Source: JAWKWA01 sp041397765 (lineage in GTDB: Bacteria; Pseudomonadota; Alphaproteobacteria; Rhizobiales; Hyphomicrobiaceae). From it: a DNA stretch of 64,000 bases. The stretch covers positions 1-64,000 of the forward strand of contig JAWKWA010000022.1 in the NCBI GenBank assembly GCA_041397765.1, given 5' to 3'. Made by a program: the position numbers and the translations under genes. The notes under the pieces were generated by a model. The model was given only the letters and a program-made list of their open reading frames with translations. It did no database searches and was not told the DNA's origin. Each line of letters starts with the position of its first letter. The stretch's first letter is position 1. Positions 53,481 to 61,057 of the stretch are shown piece by piece.

Positions 53481-55307
53481 TCACAGATCGAAATCGCCGG
53501 CGCTGAGGCCCTTGAGGCCGGTGAGCTGGATCTGGAAATCCGCCTTGCCGTCGCCGTTGGTGTCGCCCTCGATGATGGTCTTGTCGTTGGCGGTGCCGGC
53601 GAGGTTGACCTTCACAAAGTGAAGCTCACCCTTGACGCCGTGGAAGCCCTGGCCGCCGATCCACTTGAAGGCGTTGTTGCCGCCGACGCCGGTCTTCGCA
53701 TCGATCGAGGAAAGGTCGATCGTATCGAGATTGTGCTGGAAGTCGGTGATGACGTCGCGGGTCCCGTTCTTGCCGATATGCGACACGGCGTCGAAGTCGA
53801 AGGTGTCGCCACCGCTGCCGCCGGTCAGGAAATCGCGGCCGGCACCGCCATTGAGGTAGTCGTCGCCCGTGCCGCCATTCAGCCGGTCGGAACCCGCGCC
53901 ACCCGACAGACTGTCGAGACCATCGCCACCATTGATGATGTTCGCGCCCGAATTGCCCGTGATGGCATTGTCGAGCGCATTGCCGGTGGCTGTCTTGGCG
54001 CTGCCGTAGATGCGCAGATTCTCGACATCGGCGCCGAGCGCGTAGGAAACCGTCGAGATCACGGTATCCGTGCCCTCGCCGGAATTCTCCGTGACGACGT
54101 CGCCGGCGCTGTCGACGATATAGGTGTCGTCGCCGAGGCCGCCGGCCATGGTGTCGTCGCCGGTGCCGCCGTTCAGCGTGTCGTTGCCGGCGCCGCCGCC
54201 CAGATCGTCGTTGCCGCCGAGCCCGACGAGCGTGTCATTGCCGTCGGCGCCGTAGATGTAGTCCGTGACGGAAGTGCCGGTGACATCGAGATCGAACGTG
54301 CTCGTGGGCGTGGCGCCGAAATAGAGCCCCTCGAAATACGTGTCGGTCGTATCGAGATTGGCGACCGTGTTGTCATCGATCGTCATGGCAGCGTCGAGGT
54401 TGCCCGACACGTCGATCGCACCGTCGCAATAGGAAATGGCGTTTCCGGTCACCGTGCCGCCCGAGTTCGGCGTGCCGAAATCGAGAATGAAGATGCCAAC
54501 CACCTTGGCATTGGTGTTGACGTCGTTCGATCCGACGATGGTGTTGCCGGTGACGTCGAGGTCCGTATTGCCGTAGAGCAGCACTGCGCCAGAGTAGACC
54601 ACCTGCGCGCCGGCATAGCCGATGGCTGTGACCGTGTTGCCCGAGATCGAGCCGGTCGACTCATAGGCCTGGATGCCGTTCTGCGCGATGATGGTCTGGT
54701 CGCCACCGCCGAGCACCGTCACGCCAGAGACGTCGAGATCGGCCTTGCCGAACACGGTGCCATTCTTCTGGAAGTCGCTGATCGTGCCGCCGTGCATGAA
54801 GAAGGACATCAGCGAGTCGTTGTCGACCTGCACGCCGACACCGCGCTGGTTGCCGCTGACGATGTCGTAGCCGCCGGGCGTCGTGCCGCCGGGATAGGGA
54901 TCGCGCATGCCGGTGATGTCGACATCGGTGAGGCCACCTGACGCATTCCGGTAGAACACGCCGACATAGTTGGCGCTGGCGCCGTCGACCGTATTGGCAT
55001 GGCCCGCGCCGTCGACGCTGAGCCCTGAGATCGTCACATCGGAGCCGTTCAGGACCGTGATCACGGCATTGATCGCCCGTGCGCCCGACGAGGTCGCGGT
55101 CTGCACGACGTCGGCCGGGGCTTCGACCGTGACATTGGCCCCCGTCGCCTCGCGGATCGTCAGGTTGCTGAGCCCATCGACGACCACCTGCTCGACATAG
55201 GTGCCGGTATTGATCTCGATGATGTCTCCGTCCTGGGCCGCGTCGACAGCAGCCTGGATGGTCAGGTAGTCCCCGCCGCCGCCCTGGTCGACGATGATGG
55301 TCGCCAT
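53481..55307 (-). CDS. Beta-helix/RTX secreted protein, paralogue 2
   Basis: Predicted type I-secreted protein of 608 aa with the same plan as its neighbour: MATIIVDQGGGGDYLTIQAA start, pectate lyase-like beta-helix (about 1-360, for example IIEINTGTYVEQVVVDGLSN and LDVTGNTIVGSNDVNTNAK), RTX repeats (about 370-510, with one extra block GADGNDTLVGLGGNDDLGGG) and the M10_C end LSAGDFDL. The helix domains differ from paralogue 1 except for the first 15 residues; the C-terminal module is nearly identical. It lies 123 bp upstream of paralogue 1, probably in one operon. No type I transporter genes are in the window. Confidence 0.88.
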   Translation of the reverse strand: MATIIVDQGGGGDYLTIQAAVDAAQDGDIIEINTGTYVEQVVVDGLSNLTIREATGANVTVEAPADVVQTATSSGARAINAVITVLNGSDVTISGLSVDGAGHANTVDGASANYVGVFYRNASGGLTDVDITGMRDPYPGGTTPGGYDIVSGNQRGVGVQVDNDSLMSFFMHGGTISDFQKNGTVFGKADLDVSGVTVLGGGDQTIIAQNGIQAYESTGSISGNTVTAIGYAGAQVVYSGAVLLYGNTDLDVTGNTIVGSNDVNTNAKVVGIFILDFGTPNSGGTVTGNAISYCDGAIDVSGNLDAAMTIDDNTVANLDTTDTYFEGLYFGATPTSTFDLDVTGTSVTDYIYGADGNDTLVGLGGNDDLGGGAGNDTLNGGTGDDTMAGGLGDDTYIVDSAGDVVTENSGEGTDTVISTVSYALGADVENLRIYGSAKTATGNALDNAITGNSGANIINGGDGLDSLSGGAGSDRLNGGTGDDYLNGGAGRDFLTGGSGGDTFDFDAVSHIGKNGTRDVITDFQHNLDTIDLSSIDAKTGVGGNNAFKWIGGQGFHGVKGELHFVKVNLAGTANDKTIIEGDTNGDGKADFQIQLTGLKGLSAGDFDL

Positions 55308-56160
55308 ATCGGTACTCTCCTCTTAGCAGCACTAGAAAAAGGCACGCAGAATTCCGTTCGCCGGAATGACAGCGAAATGCCAGCCTTGCGGATTCAAGTC
55401 TGATTCGAGCATTCTTCTCGACGGGACGATAAACTACGTCCCTGCCAGCGGATATTACGTTCAACCGCTGCTTCGACGCAGACCTTGTGGCTCAGATTGT
55501 CGAGGAAATTGGCACGACTGCGCAGGAATCGCAGCCGTTCGATTTGCCGATGGCAGCCCCCAATCCCGATTGTCATTCCCTAGCCACGCGTGGAAATAGA
55601 AGCACGCCGGAAATATTCGAGTCAACTCATTTGACGGGGGTCGCTCGCACCGAGCAAGTCTCAACTGAGGAATTGAAAGACCCGCTTTCCATCGACTACA
55701 TCAATCGCATGATCGGGCGACGAGCTTGATTGCCAATCGGGCTGCTGGCGGCCGGTTCGGAGGCACGCAAGCTGCCGATAGCTCTTGCAATATCTGCCCA
55801 CGCCGGACGGTAACTCGAAATATTTCTTCACCTCAAGTCGGCGCAACGCTTGGCCCGGCCGTCTTCCCGCCGACATCTTGCGAGCACCTTGATAGATCGG
55901 CAAGAAACGGGGGGCGCTACACTGCCGGTGCATGTTGTGGAATTCGAGAGGGAGCGCCGGTCGCCCTGGGAATTACCCAGGTGACACGCGCGAGACGAAT
56001 GGCCGTGACGACAAATCCAGGTTCGCGAATGGCTGGCCGCTGGCGCCGCGCCGGAGCCCCTCGCGATTGATGGGCGTGATCGGGCCGGCCTCGACCTGCC
56101 GCGGGCCAGCCGATAGGTCTGCGCAGGCGCATCGGACTGCGCGCCCGTGCCGCACGGGGG
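55308..56160. other. Lower-GC intergenic region
   Basis: About 850 bp without a recognised gene. GC is visibly lower than in the flanking genes, especially 55330-55900. Several frames of 60-110 codons exist on both strands (for example 55487-55729 plus and 55661-55933 minus) but none has recognisable domains. The part next to 55307 should hold the promoter of the RTX genes. Confidence 0.4.
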
Positions 56161-57039
56161 CTATTTCCGGCTGAAGCCCCGAGCCACCCGCTCCATCGCC
56201 TCGGGCCGGCCGAATGCCTCGATCGTGATCGAGCCCTCGACCGCGATCGCCCGCGCCAAACGGTCGTCGATGCCGCCCGTCAGCATGCGTTTCAGCCGAG
56301 AGGTCGAGAAGGCGGACTTTGCGGCCACCGCCTCGGCGACGGCCATGGCCTTCGCCATCATCTCCGCACGCGGCACCACCCAGTTGACGAGGCCGAGCCG
56401 GTGAAGATCGGCCGCCGTCTGCCGCTCGCCGAGCACCATGAGCTCCATCGCCCGCTGGTGACCGACGGCCTGCGGCAGCAGATGCGTGACACCGCCGGTG
56501 ACGAACTGGCCCCACTCCATCTCCGGGAAGAAGGCGACGAGGTCCTCCGCCGCCACCACCATGTCGCAGTTGACCAGCCATTCGAAGCCGCCGCCGACCG
56601 CATAGCCGGCAAGGGCACCGATCACCAGCTTGTCCATCTGCATCATCGCGCGCGTGCAGGCCTGGATCGCCTCGATATGGGCGATCGAGGCCACTTTGGT
56701 CGCCGTCTGCTCGCCGAACTCCTTCAGGTCGTCGCCGGCACAGAAGGCGCGGCCCGCCCCGGTCAACACGACGACACGGATCGCCGCGTCGGCGGCGGCC
56801 TCCCTCAGCCGCTGATCGAGGTCGCGACACAGCGTGGTGCTCATGGCGTTCAGCCGGTCCGGCCGGTTGAGCGTGACGATGCCGACGGCGCCTTTGCGCT
56901 CGAGCAGTACCGTCGACGACACGCTCGCCGCCCCCTTCCTTGCGGGCGCAGCCTTCGCCGCACCGTCCTTTGCTGCCCCGTCTTTTGCAGCCCCGCCCTT
57001 TGCAGCTCCGCCCTTTGCAGCCCCGCCCTTTGCAGCCAT
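56161..57039 (-). CDS. Enoyl-CoA hydratase/isomerase with Lys/Ala repeat tail
   Basis: Crotonase-family protein of 292 aa. The oxyanion-hole and CoA segments are AFCAGDDLKEFGEQ and LAGYAVGGGFEWLVNCDMVV; the catalytic Glu region is near FFPEMEWGQFVTGGV. The first 35 residues are AAKGG/AAKDG pentapeptide repeats, encoded by a 15-bp tandem repeat at about 56952-57039, a tail not normal for the family. It follows the PaaK-like ligase by 12 bp, so both are one operon; together they may act on an aromatic or other CoA-activated acid. Exact substrate unknown. Confidence 0.9.
   Translation of the reverse strand: MAAKGGAAKGGAAKGGAAKDGAAKDGAAKAAPARKGAASVSSTVLLERKGAVGIVTLNRPDRLNAMSTTLCRDLDQRLREAAADAAIRVVVLTGAGRAFCAGDDLKEFGEQTATKVASIAHIEAIQACTRAMMQMDKLVIGALAGYAVGGGFEWLVNCDMVVAAEDLVAFFPEMEWGQFVTGGVTHLLPQAVGHQRAMELMVLGERQTAADLHRLGLVNWVVPRAEMMAKAMAVAEAVAAKSAFSTSRLKRMLTGGIDDRLARAIAVEGSITIEAFGRPEAMERVARGFSRK
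56952..57039. repeat. 15-bp tandem repeat coding the AAKGG tail
   Basis: Units such as CCTTTGCAGCCCCGC repeat about six times in frame, with small changes, at the 5' end of the enoyl-CoA hydratase gene. Unit length of a multiple of three keeps the frame when copy number changes. Confidence 0.85.
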
Positions 57040-57051
57040 GTCGGCGTCTCC

Positions 57052-58398
57052 TCAGATGCGCTCGATCAGCGAGGTCTTGCCGGCCGTGCGCGGCAGTGCC
57101 TCGAAAGCGATCATGGTCACTTCCGCGCTCGCACCGATGCCACGCCTGACCGCATCCTCGATGGCCCGGGCGATGGCCGGCCGATCGGCCTCCGCCACCC
57201 CCTTGGCCGCCTCGACCTTGAGCTTCACCCGGTCATAGGGGCCAGGTCCCTCCAGGACGATGCGGAAATGGCCCGACACGATGTCGCCCATGCCGGCGAC
57301 GATCCGCTGGAGTGCCGTCGGGAAGACGTTGACGCCGCGCACGTTGAACATGTCGTCGGTGCGCCCGGTCACGCGGAACCGCCAGGAGGTGCGCCCGCAG
57401 CGGCAGGTGTCGGGGCCCGTCACGGTGATCACGTCGCGCGCGCGGTAGCGCACCAGCGGCTGGCATTCCTTCTCGAGATTGGTGCAGACGAGTTCGCCCG
57501 TCGTGCCCTCGCGGATCGGCAGGCGCCGGCCGCTCGCCGGATCGAGGATCTCGGCGAATACGGCGTCGCCGGCGATGAAATGCAGGTCGTTCGTCGCCTC
57601 GCACTGGCTGCCGAGTATGCTCATCACCTCGGACAGGCCGAAATTGGCATTGCGCACCTTGAAGCCCCAGGTGGCCTCCAGCCGGTCGCGGAAGCCCTCA
57701 TTGTCGAGCCCCGCCTCGCCGCCGAAGAGACCGAGCCGCAAGCCGAGCGAGCGCGGCTCACGCCCCATGGTCTCGCGCAGCACCTTCTCCATCAGCGCCG
57801 GATAGGAGGGCGTCGACGACAGCGCATTGACGCCGAGCTCGATGATGATCTGCAGGAGCTGCTCGGTATGACCGACGCCGAAGGGCACCACCGTCGCGCC
57901 GGCCGCCTCGAGCGCCATGTGGTCCGTCACCCCGCCGGTCCACAGACAGTAATTGAGGCAGTGCACCACCCGGTCGCCCGGCCTCAGCCCCGCCGTGTAG
58001 TAGCCGCGCCCGCCGATCCGGGCGACGATCGCGGCGTCCTTCGCCGAGTAGGCGATCACCATCGCCCGGCCCGTCGTGCCCGAGGTGCGATGGAAACGGA
58101 CGATCTGCGCAGGATCGGCGGCGACATGCTCGCCGAGCGGATAGGCACGCTCCTGGCCGGCCTTGATCTCGTCCTTCTCGGTCAGCGCCAGAGCCTCGAG
58201 GCCGTCGAGCGTCACCGCCGCCGGCAGGTCACGGCCGAACTTCTCCCGGTAGGGACCGCGATAGAAGGCGGAGGCGGCGCGCACGTGGTCCCACTGCCGC
58301 GCCCATTTCGCTTCCTGCAACCGCGCGAGCTCGGCAGCGCCGATGGTCTCTATCTCGGGATGCAGAAGATCCGCCCGCCGATCCGCCGCCGATGCCAT
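57052..58398 (-). CDS. Phenylacetate-CoA ligase-like adenylate-forming enzyme
   Basis: PaaK-type acyl-CoA synthetase of 448 aa. The AMP-binding P-loop is HRTSGTTGRAMVIAYS; other conserved parts are STPSYPALMEK, FGGEAGL, NFGLSEVMSILGSQCEA, and the GRTDDMFNVRGVNVFPTAL hinge with the A8 motif. It activates a carboxylic acid (aryl- or small acyl) as its CoA thioester via an acyl-AMP. It precedes the enoyl-CoA hydratase gene. No phenylacetate epoxidase genes are nearby, so phenylacetate itself need not be the substrate. Confidence 0.9.
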   Translation of the reverse strand: MASAADRRADLLHPEIETIGAAELARLQEAKWARQWDHVRAASAFYRGPYREKFGRDLPAAVTLDGLEALALTEKDEIKAGQERAYPLGEHVAADPAQIVRFHRTSGTTGRAMVIAYSAKDAAIVARIGGRGYYTAGLRPGDRVVHCLNYCLWTGGVTDHMALEAAGATVVPFGVGHTEQLLQIIIELGVNALSSTPSYPALMEKVLRETMGREPRSLGLRLGLFGGEAGLDNEGFRDRLEATWGFKVRNANFGLSEVMSILGSQCEATNDLHFIAGDAVFAEILDPASGRRLPIREGTTGELVCTNLEKECQPLVRYRARDVITVTGPDTCRCGRTSWRFRVTGRTDDMFNVRGVNVFPTALQRIVAGMGDIVSGHFRIVLEGPGPYDRVKLKVEAAKGVAEADRPAIARAIEDAVRRGIGASAEVTMIAFEALPRTAGKTSLIERI

Positions 58399-58498
58399 GC
58401 GCGCTCACTCCCCCAGACTGGCCAGGACCGGGAGATTATCGGCTTTGCACCGCTTGGCAATCGAGCCGATTGCGCCTCAGCCCTGCAGGGGCATTGGT

Positions 58499-58690
58499 TC
58501 AGGCCGCCGCCGCGAAGTCGACGGTCTTGGCCTCGACACGGCGGACCGACAGCCGGCGCTCGATCTCCGCGACCACATCCTGCTCGGCGATGCGCACCGC
58601 ATTGGCCATCTCGAAAGCGAGCGCCAGCTTCTCGTCCGCCTCGCGCAGCACCGCGCGGACCCTCAGCATCTGCTCGAGCGACATCGTCAT
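58499..58690 (-). CDS. Small helical hypothetical protein
   Basis: Possible gene of 63 codons: start MTMSLEQMLRVRAVLREADE and continuing as an amphipathic alpha-helix to VDFAAAA. A GGCAGG sequence lies about 10 bases before the ATG. The longer open frame to 58924 is Arg/Pro-rich and not credible. I recognise no family. It has the same direction as the ligase gene upstream region. Confidence 0.45.
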   Translation of the reverse strand: MTMSLEQMLRVRAVLREADEKLALAFEMANAVRIAEQDVVAEIERRLSVRRVEAKTVDFAAAA

Positions 58691-59148
58691 GGTGCGCGCC
58701 TGCCGATCAGCGCCCGCGCTCTGGCGCAGGCGGGACAACCCATGGCCGGGCGCCATGGCGCGCGGCCGCCGACAAGGGGAACAGGACGCAACAGGGAACA
58801 GAGAGGTCCGCAGCATCCCGGAACGGGGACGCGACACGCGGCGACCGCCCAGGTCTGGCGCAACGGCGCTGCAGACGGGCGAGGACAAGGAATCGCTGAT
58901 TCGCGCCTGTGCGGCCACCGGCAAGGTGCCGCCGGGGAAAACCTGTTGAGGGACGGCGCCCCCTGGCTCGGCTGCCGCCCGATGGCCGCCGCAGCGCCGT
59001 CACGATCGGAGCCGCCGCCTTGCCGCGACAGCGTCGCCGATTAATGTATTGTCAAGAATTGATCGCCGAATCCGATCTTAACGAAACATCAATCTTGATG
59101 AAAAAGTGGCAATATTTCGATGACTGAAAAGTATTCGCCTGACTGGTC
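58691..59148. other. Intergenic region with an AT-rich block
   Basis: No gene recognised. 59040-59140 is strikingly AT-rich compared with the rest and sits just before a possible promoter, as expected for an upstream activating region. Confidence 0.4.
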
Positions 59149-59177
59149 TTGACACGGACGGCGGGCCTGTGTTTCAA
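59149..59177 (+). promoter_or_regulatory. Putative promoter of the 59213 gene
   Basis: TTGACA at 59149-59154, a 17-bp spacer and TTTCAA at 59172-59177, 35 bp before the start codon. The -35 is consensus, the -10 weak; an AT-rich stretch lies upstream. Confidence 0.5.
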
Positions 59178-59212
59178 TCCGGGACAGGTTCAGTTGGTAG
59201 GGGTAGATTGAC

Positions 59213-59620
59213 ATGACCACCATCACGCCTTCCGAGGGCTCGGCCGTCATCCTTGCCGATCCGCTCGCCGGCAAGCGCCGGGAGACCATGGCCCTCGCCC
59301 GGGAGGCACTCGGCCGCGTGCCCCTCCAGCCCTGGGGGGAGTTCGACGGTCCCGCACTCCACGACATTCTCTCGCGCCTCGACGAGGTGCTTGCGGCCGC
59401 CCCGTCGGCCGAGCCGGTGACGCCCGAGGCGATGAGCGCCCTCGTCGACTGGGTGAAGGAGAGTCGCGCCGCGCTGAACCTCGCCCGCGAGGCGCTGTCG
59501 CGCATCGACGTTCAGCCCTGGGACGATCTGGAAGGCCCCGCGCTCGGCAGCATCATCGAGCGTCTCGGCGACCTCTCCCGTCTCGATGCGGGCGTCGAGA
59601 AGGCCATGCGGACCTCCTGA
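59213..59620 (+). CDS. Hypothetical protein with an internal duplication
   Basis: Protein of 135 aa, not a family I recognise. A segment of about 33 residues occurs twice: LAREALGRVPLQPWGEFDGP then ALHDILSRLDEV (about 28-60) and LAREALSRIDVQPWDDLEGP then ALGSIIERLGDL (about 89-122). Each repeat looks like two helices joined by a QPW turn. No signal peptide or membrane segment. It has its own likely promoter and a terminator, so it is a single-gene transcript. The divergent gene order gives no clue to function. Confidence 0.8.
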   Translation: MTTITPSEGSAVILADPLAGKRRETMALAREALGRVPLQPWGEFDGPALHDILSRLDEVLAAAPSAEPVTPEAMSALVDWVKESRAALNLAREALSRIDVQPWDDLEGPALGSIIERLGDLSRLDAGVEKAMRTS

Positions 59621-59679
59621 GCGGGCCCGTCGCGACGGCAGCTCGATCGCCGCGAGACCCTCTCGCCGGTCAGCGAACG

Positions 59680-59700
59680 GGCGGTCTTCGGGCCGCCTTT
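59680..59700 (+). terminator. Rho-independent terminator with UUCG loop
   Basis: GGCGGTC pairs with GGCCGCC (one G-T) around TTCG and is followed by TTTA. It lies 60 bp after the stop of the duplicated protein gene. Confidence 0.85.
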
Positions 59701-59829
59701 ACTCCGCGTCGGGCGAGCTCCACCCGGCCCCGGATGCGGCTTTACGCCAGATCCGGCCTTGTCCGCGTCGAGCGAGCGGGGTCGGCTTCCCGGCGGGCCA
59801 GACGGGGTCGCCGCGCGCGAGCCCGTGGC

Positions 59830-60981
59830 TCAGATCAGCCATCCCACCTGCCGGTCCGTCAGCGCCAGGTCGCGATGGACGAAGGCATTCAGCGCGATAC
59901 CGAGGCTCATCAGAGTCGCGAACAGCGACGTACCGCCATAGGAGACGAGCGGTAGCGGCACGCCGACGACCGGCGCCGCCCCCATCACCATGGCGATGTT
60001 GATGAACATGTGCAGGAAGAGCGAGACCGCCGCCCCGGCCGTCACCAGCCGCGCGAACATCGAGCGCGTCCGCAGCGCCATGTGAATGAGCCAGACGATC
60101 AACAGCGCGAACAGACCGAACACGACCAGCGATCCGACGAAGCCGGTCTCCTCCGCGATCAGCGCGAAGACGAAATCGGTATGGTTCTCCGGCACGAAAT
60201 CGAGCTGGCTCTGCGTGCCGTTGGTCAGCCCCTTGCCCCACAACCCGCCCGAGCCGAGCGCGATCTTCGACTGGTAGACCTGGTAGCCCGCGCCCATCGG
60301 ATCGGCATCGGGCTCGAGGAAGTTGAGAACCCGCTCCTTCTGATAGTCGTGCAGCCGGTTCCAGACGACGGGCGCCGCGGCGACCGCCCCGACGATGCCG
60401 AGGATCGGATAGAAAAGGCTGACGCCCGCAAGATAGATGAGCGACAGGCCGATCGCCGCCACCAGGATGGCCGTGCCGAGATCGGGTTGCTTCATCACAA
60501 GCGCCGTCGGCAGGGCGACCAGGGCAAGCGGGATCGCAACATAGAGCGGGCTCGAGATCTTCCCGGCCGGCAGCGACTGGTAATAGCGTGCCACGGCGAG
60601 GATCACCGCCACCTTCATCAGCTCGGAGGGTTGCAGGCCGATGCCGCCGAGCGAGATCCAGCGCTGCGCTCCGGCGACGGTCGTGCCGTGCGTCAGGACC
60701 AATGCCAGCAGCGCCAGGGCCGCCGCATAGACTGGATAGGCGAGGCCGATCCACAGCCGCATCGGCAGAACCGCCATCGCCATCACCAGCGAGAAGCCGA
60801 TGACGAGGCGTCCGACATGGCGCATGGCGAAGGGCTCCATCGAGCCGCCGACCACCGAATAGAGCGACACCGTGCCGATGACGCCGAGCAGCAGCGCCAG
60901 CATCGGCGCGACGAGGCCGAGCGACAACAGCTTTTCGAGCAGCGTCCGCCGGTCGTTGGGCGCGGTGGGTGAATCGATCAT
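59830..60981 (-). CDS. rodA: Rod shape-determining peptidoglycan polymerase RodA
   Basis: SEDS-family glycosyltransferase of 383 aa with about ten membrane helices, acting with PBP2 in the elongasome. Conserved SEDS segments are GAQRWISLGGIGLQPSELMK, MKQPDLGTAILV, QSKIALGSGGLWGKGL, FVPENHTDFVFALIAEETGF and PLVSYGGTSL. The start at 60981 is a family-like position (MIDSPTAPNDRRTLLEKL); a longer frame to 61023 is possible. It follows mrdA by 76 bp. Confidence 0.96.
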   Translation of the reverse strand: MIDSPTAPNDRRTLLEKLLSLGLVAPMLALLLGVIGTVSLYSVVGGSMEPFAMRHVGRLVIGFSLVMAMAVLPMRLWIGLAYPVYAAALALLALVLTHGTTVAGAQRWISLGGIGLQPSELMKVAVILAVARYYQSLPAGKISSPLYVAIPLALVALPTALVMKQPDLGTAILVAAIGLSLIYLAGVSLFYPILGIVGAVAAAPVVWNRLHDYQKERVLNFLEPDADPMGAGYQVYQSKIALGSGGLWGKGLTNGTQSQLDFVPENHTDFVFALIAEETGFVGSLVVFGLFALLIVWLIHMALRTRSMFARLVTAGAAVSLFLHMFINIAMVMGAAPVVGVPLPLVSYGGTSLFATLMSLGIALNAFVHRDLALTDRQVGWLI

Positions 60982-61057
60982 GCGCGTCTGCTCCGGCAAG
61001 CAGGCGGGCCGGTGACCCGCCATTGCGATACGATCGGGGTGGTGTCCGCCTCAGCGC

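Noticed and set aside
55487..55933. Small open frames in the lower-GC region
   Set aside because: No ribosome sites, domains or codon bias to support any of them.
58691..58924. N-terminal extension of the small helical protein
   Set aside because: Cys/Arg/Pro-rich sequence typical of non-coding frames; the ATG at 58690 gives a coherent helix.
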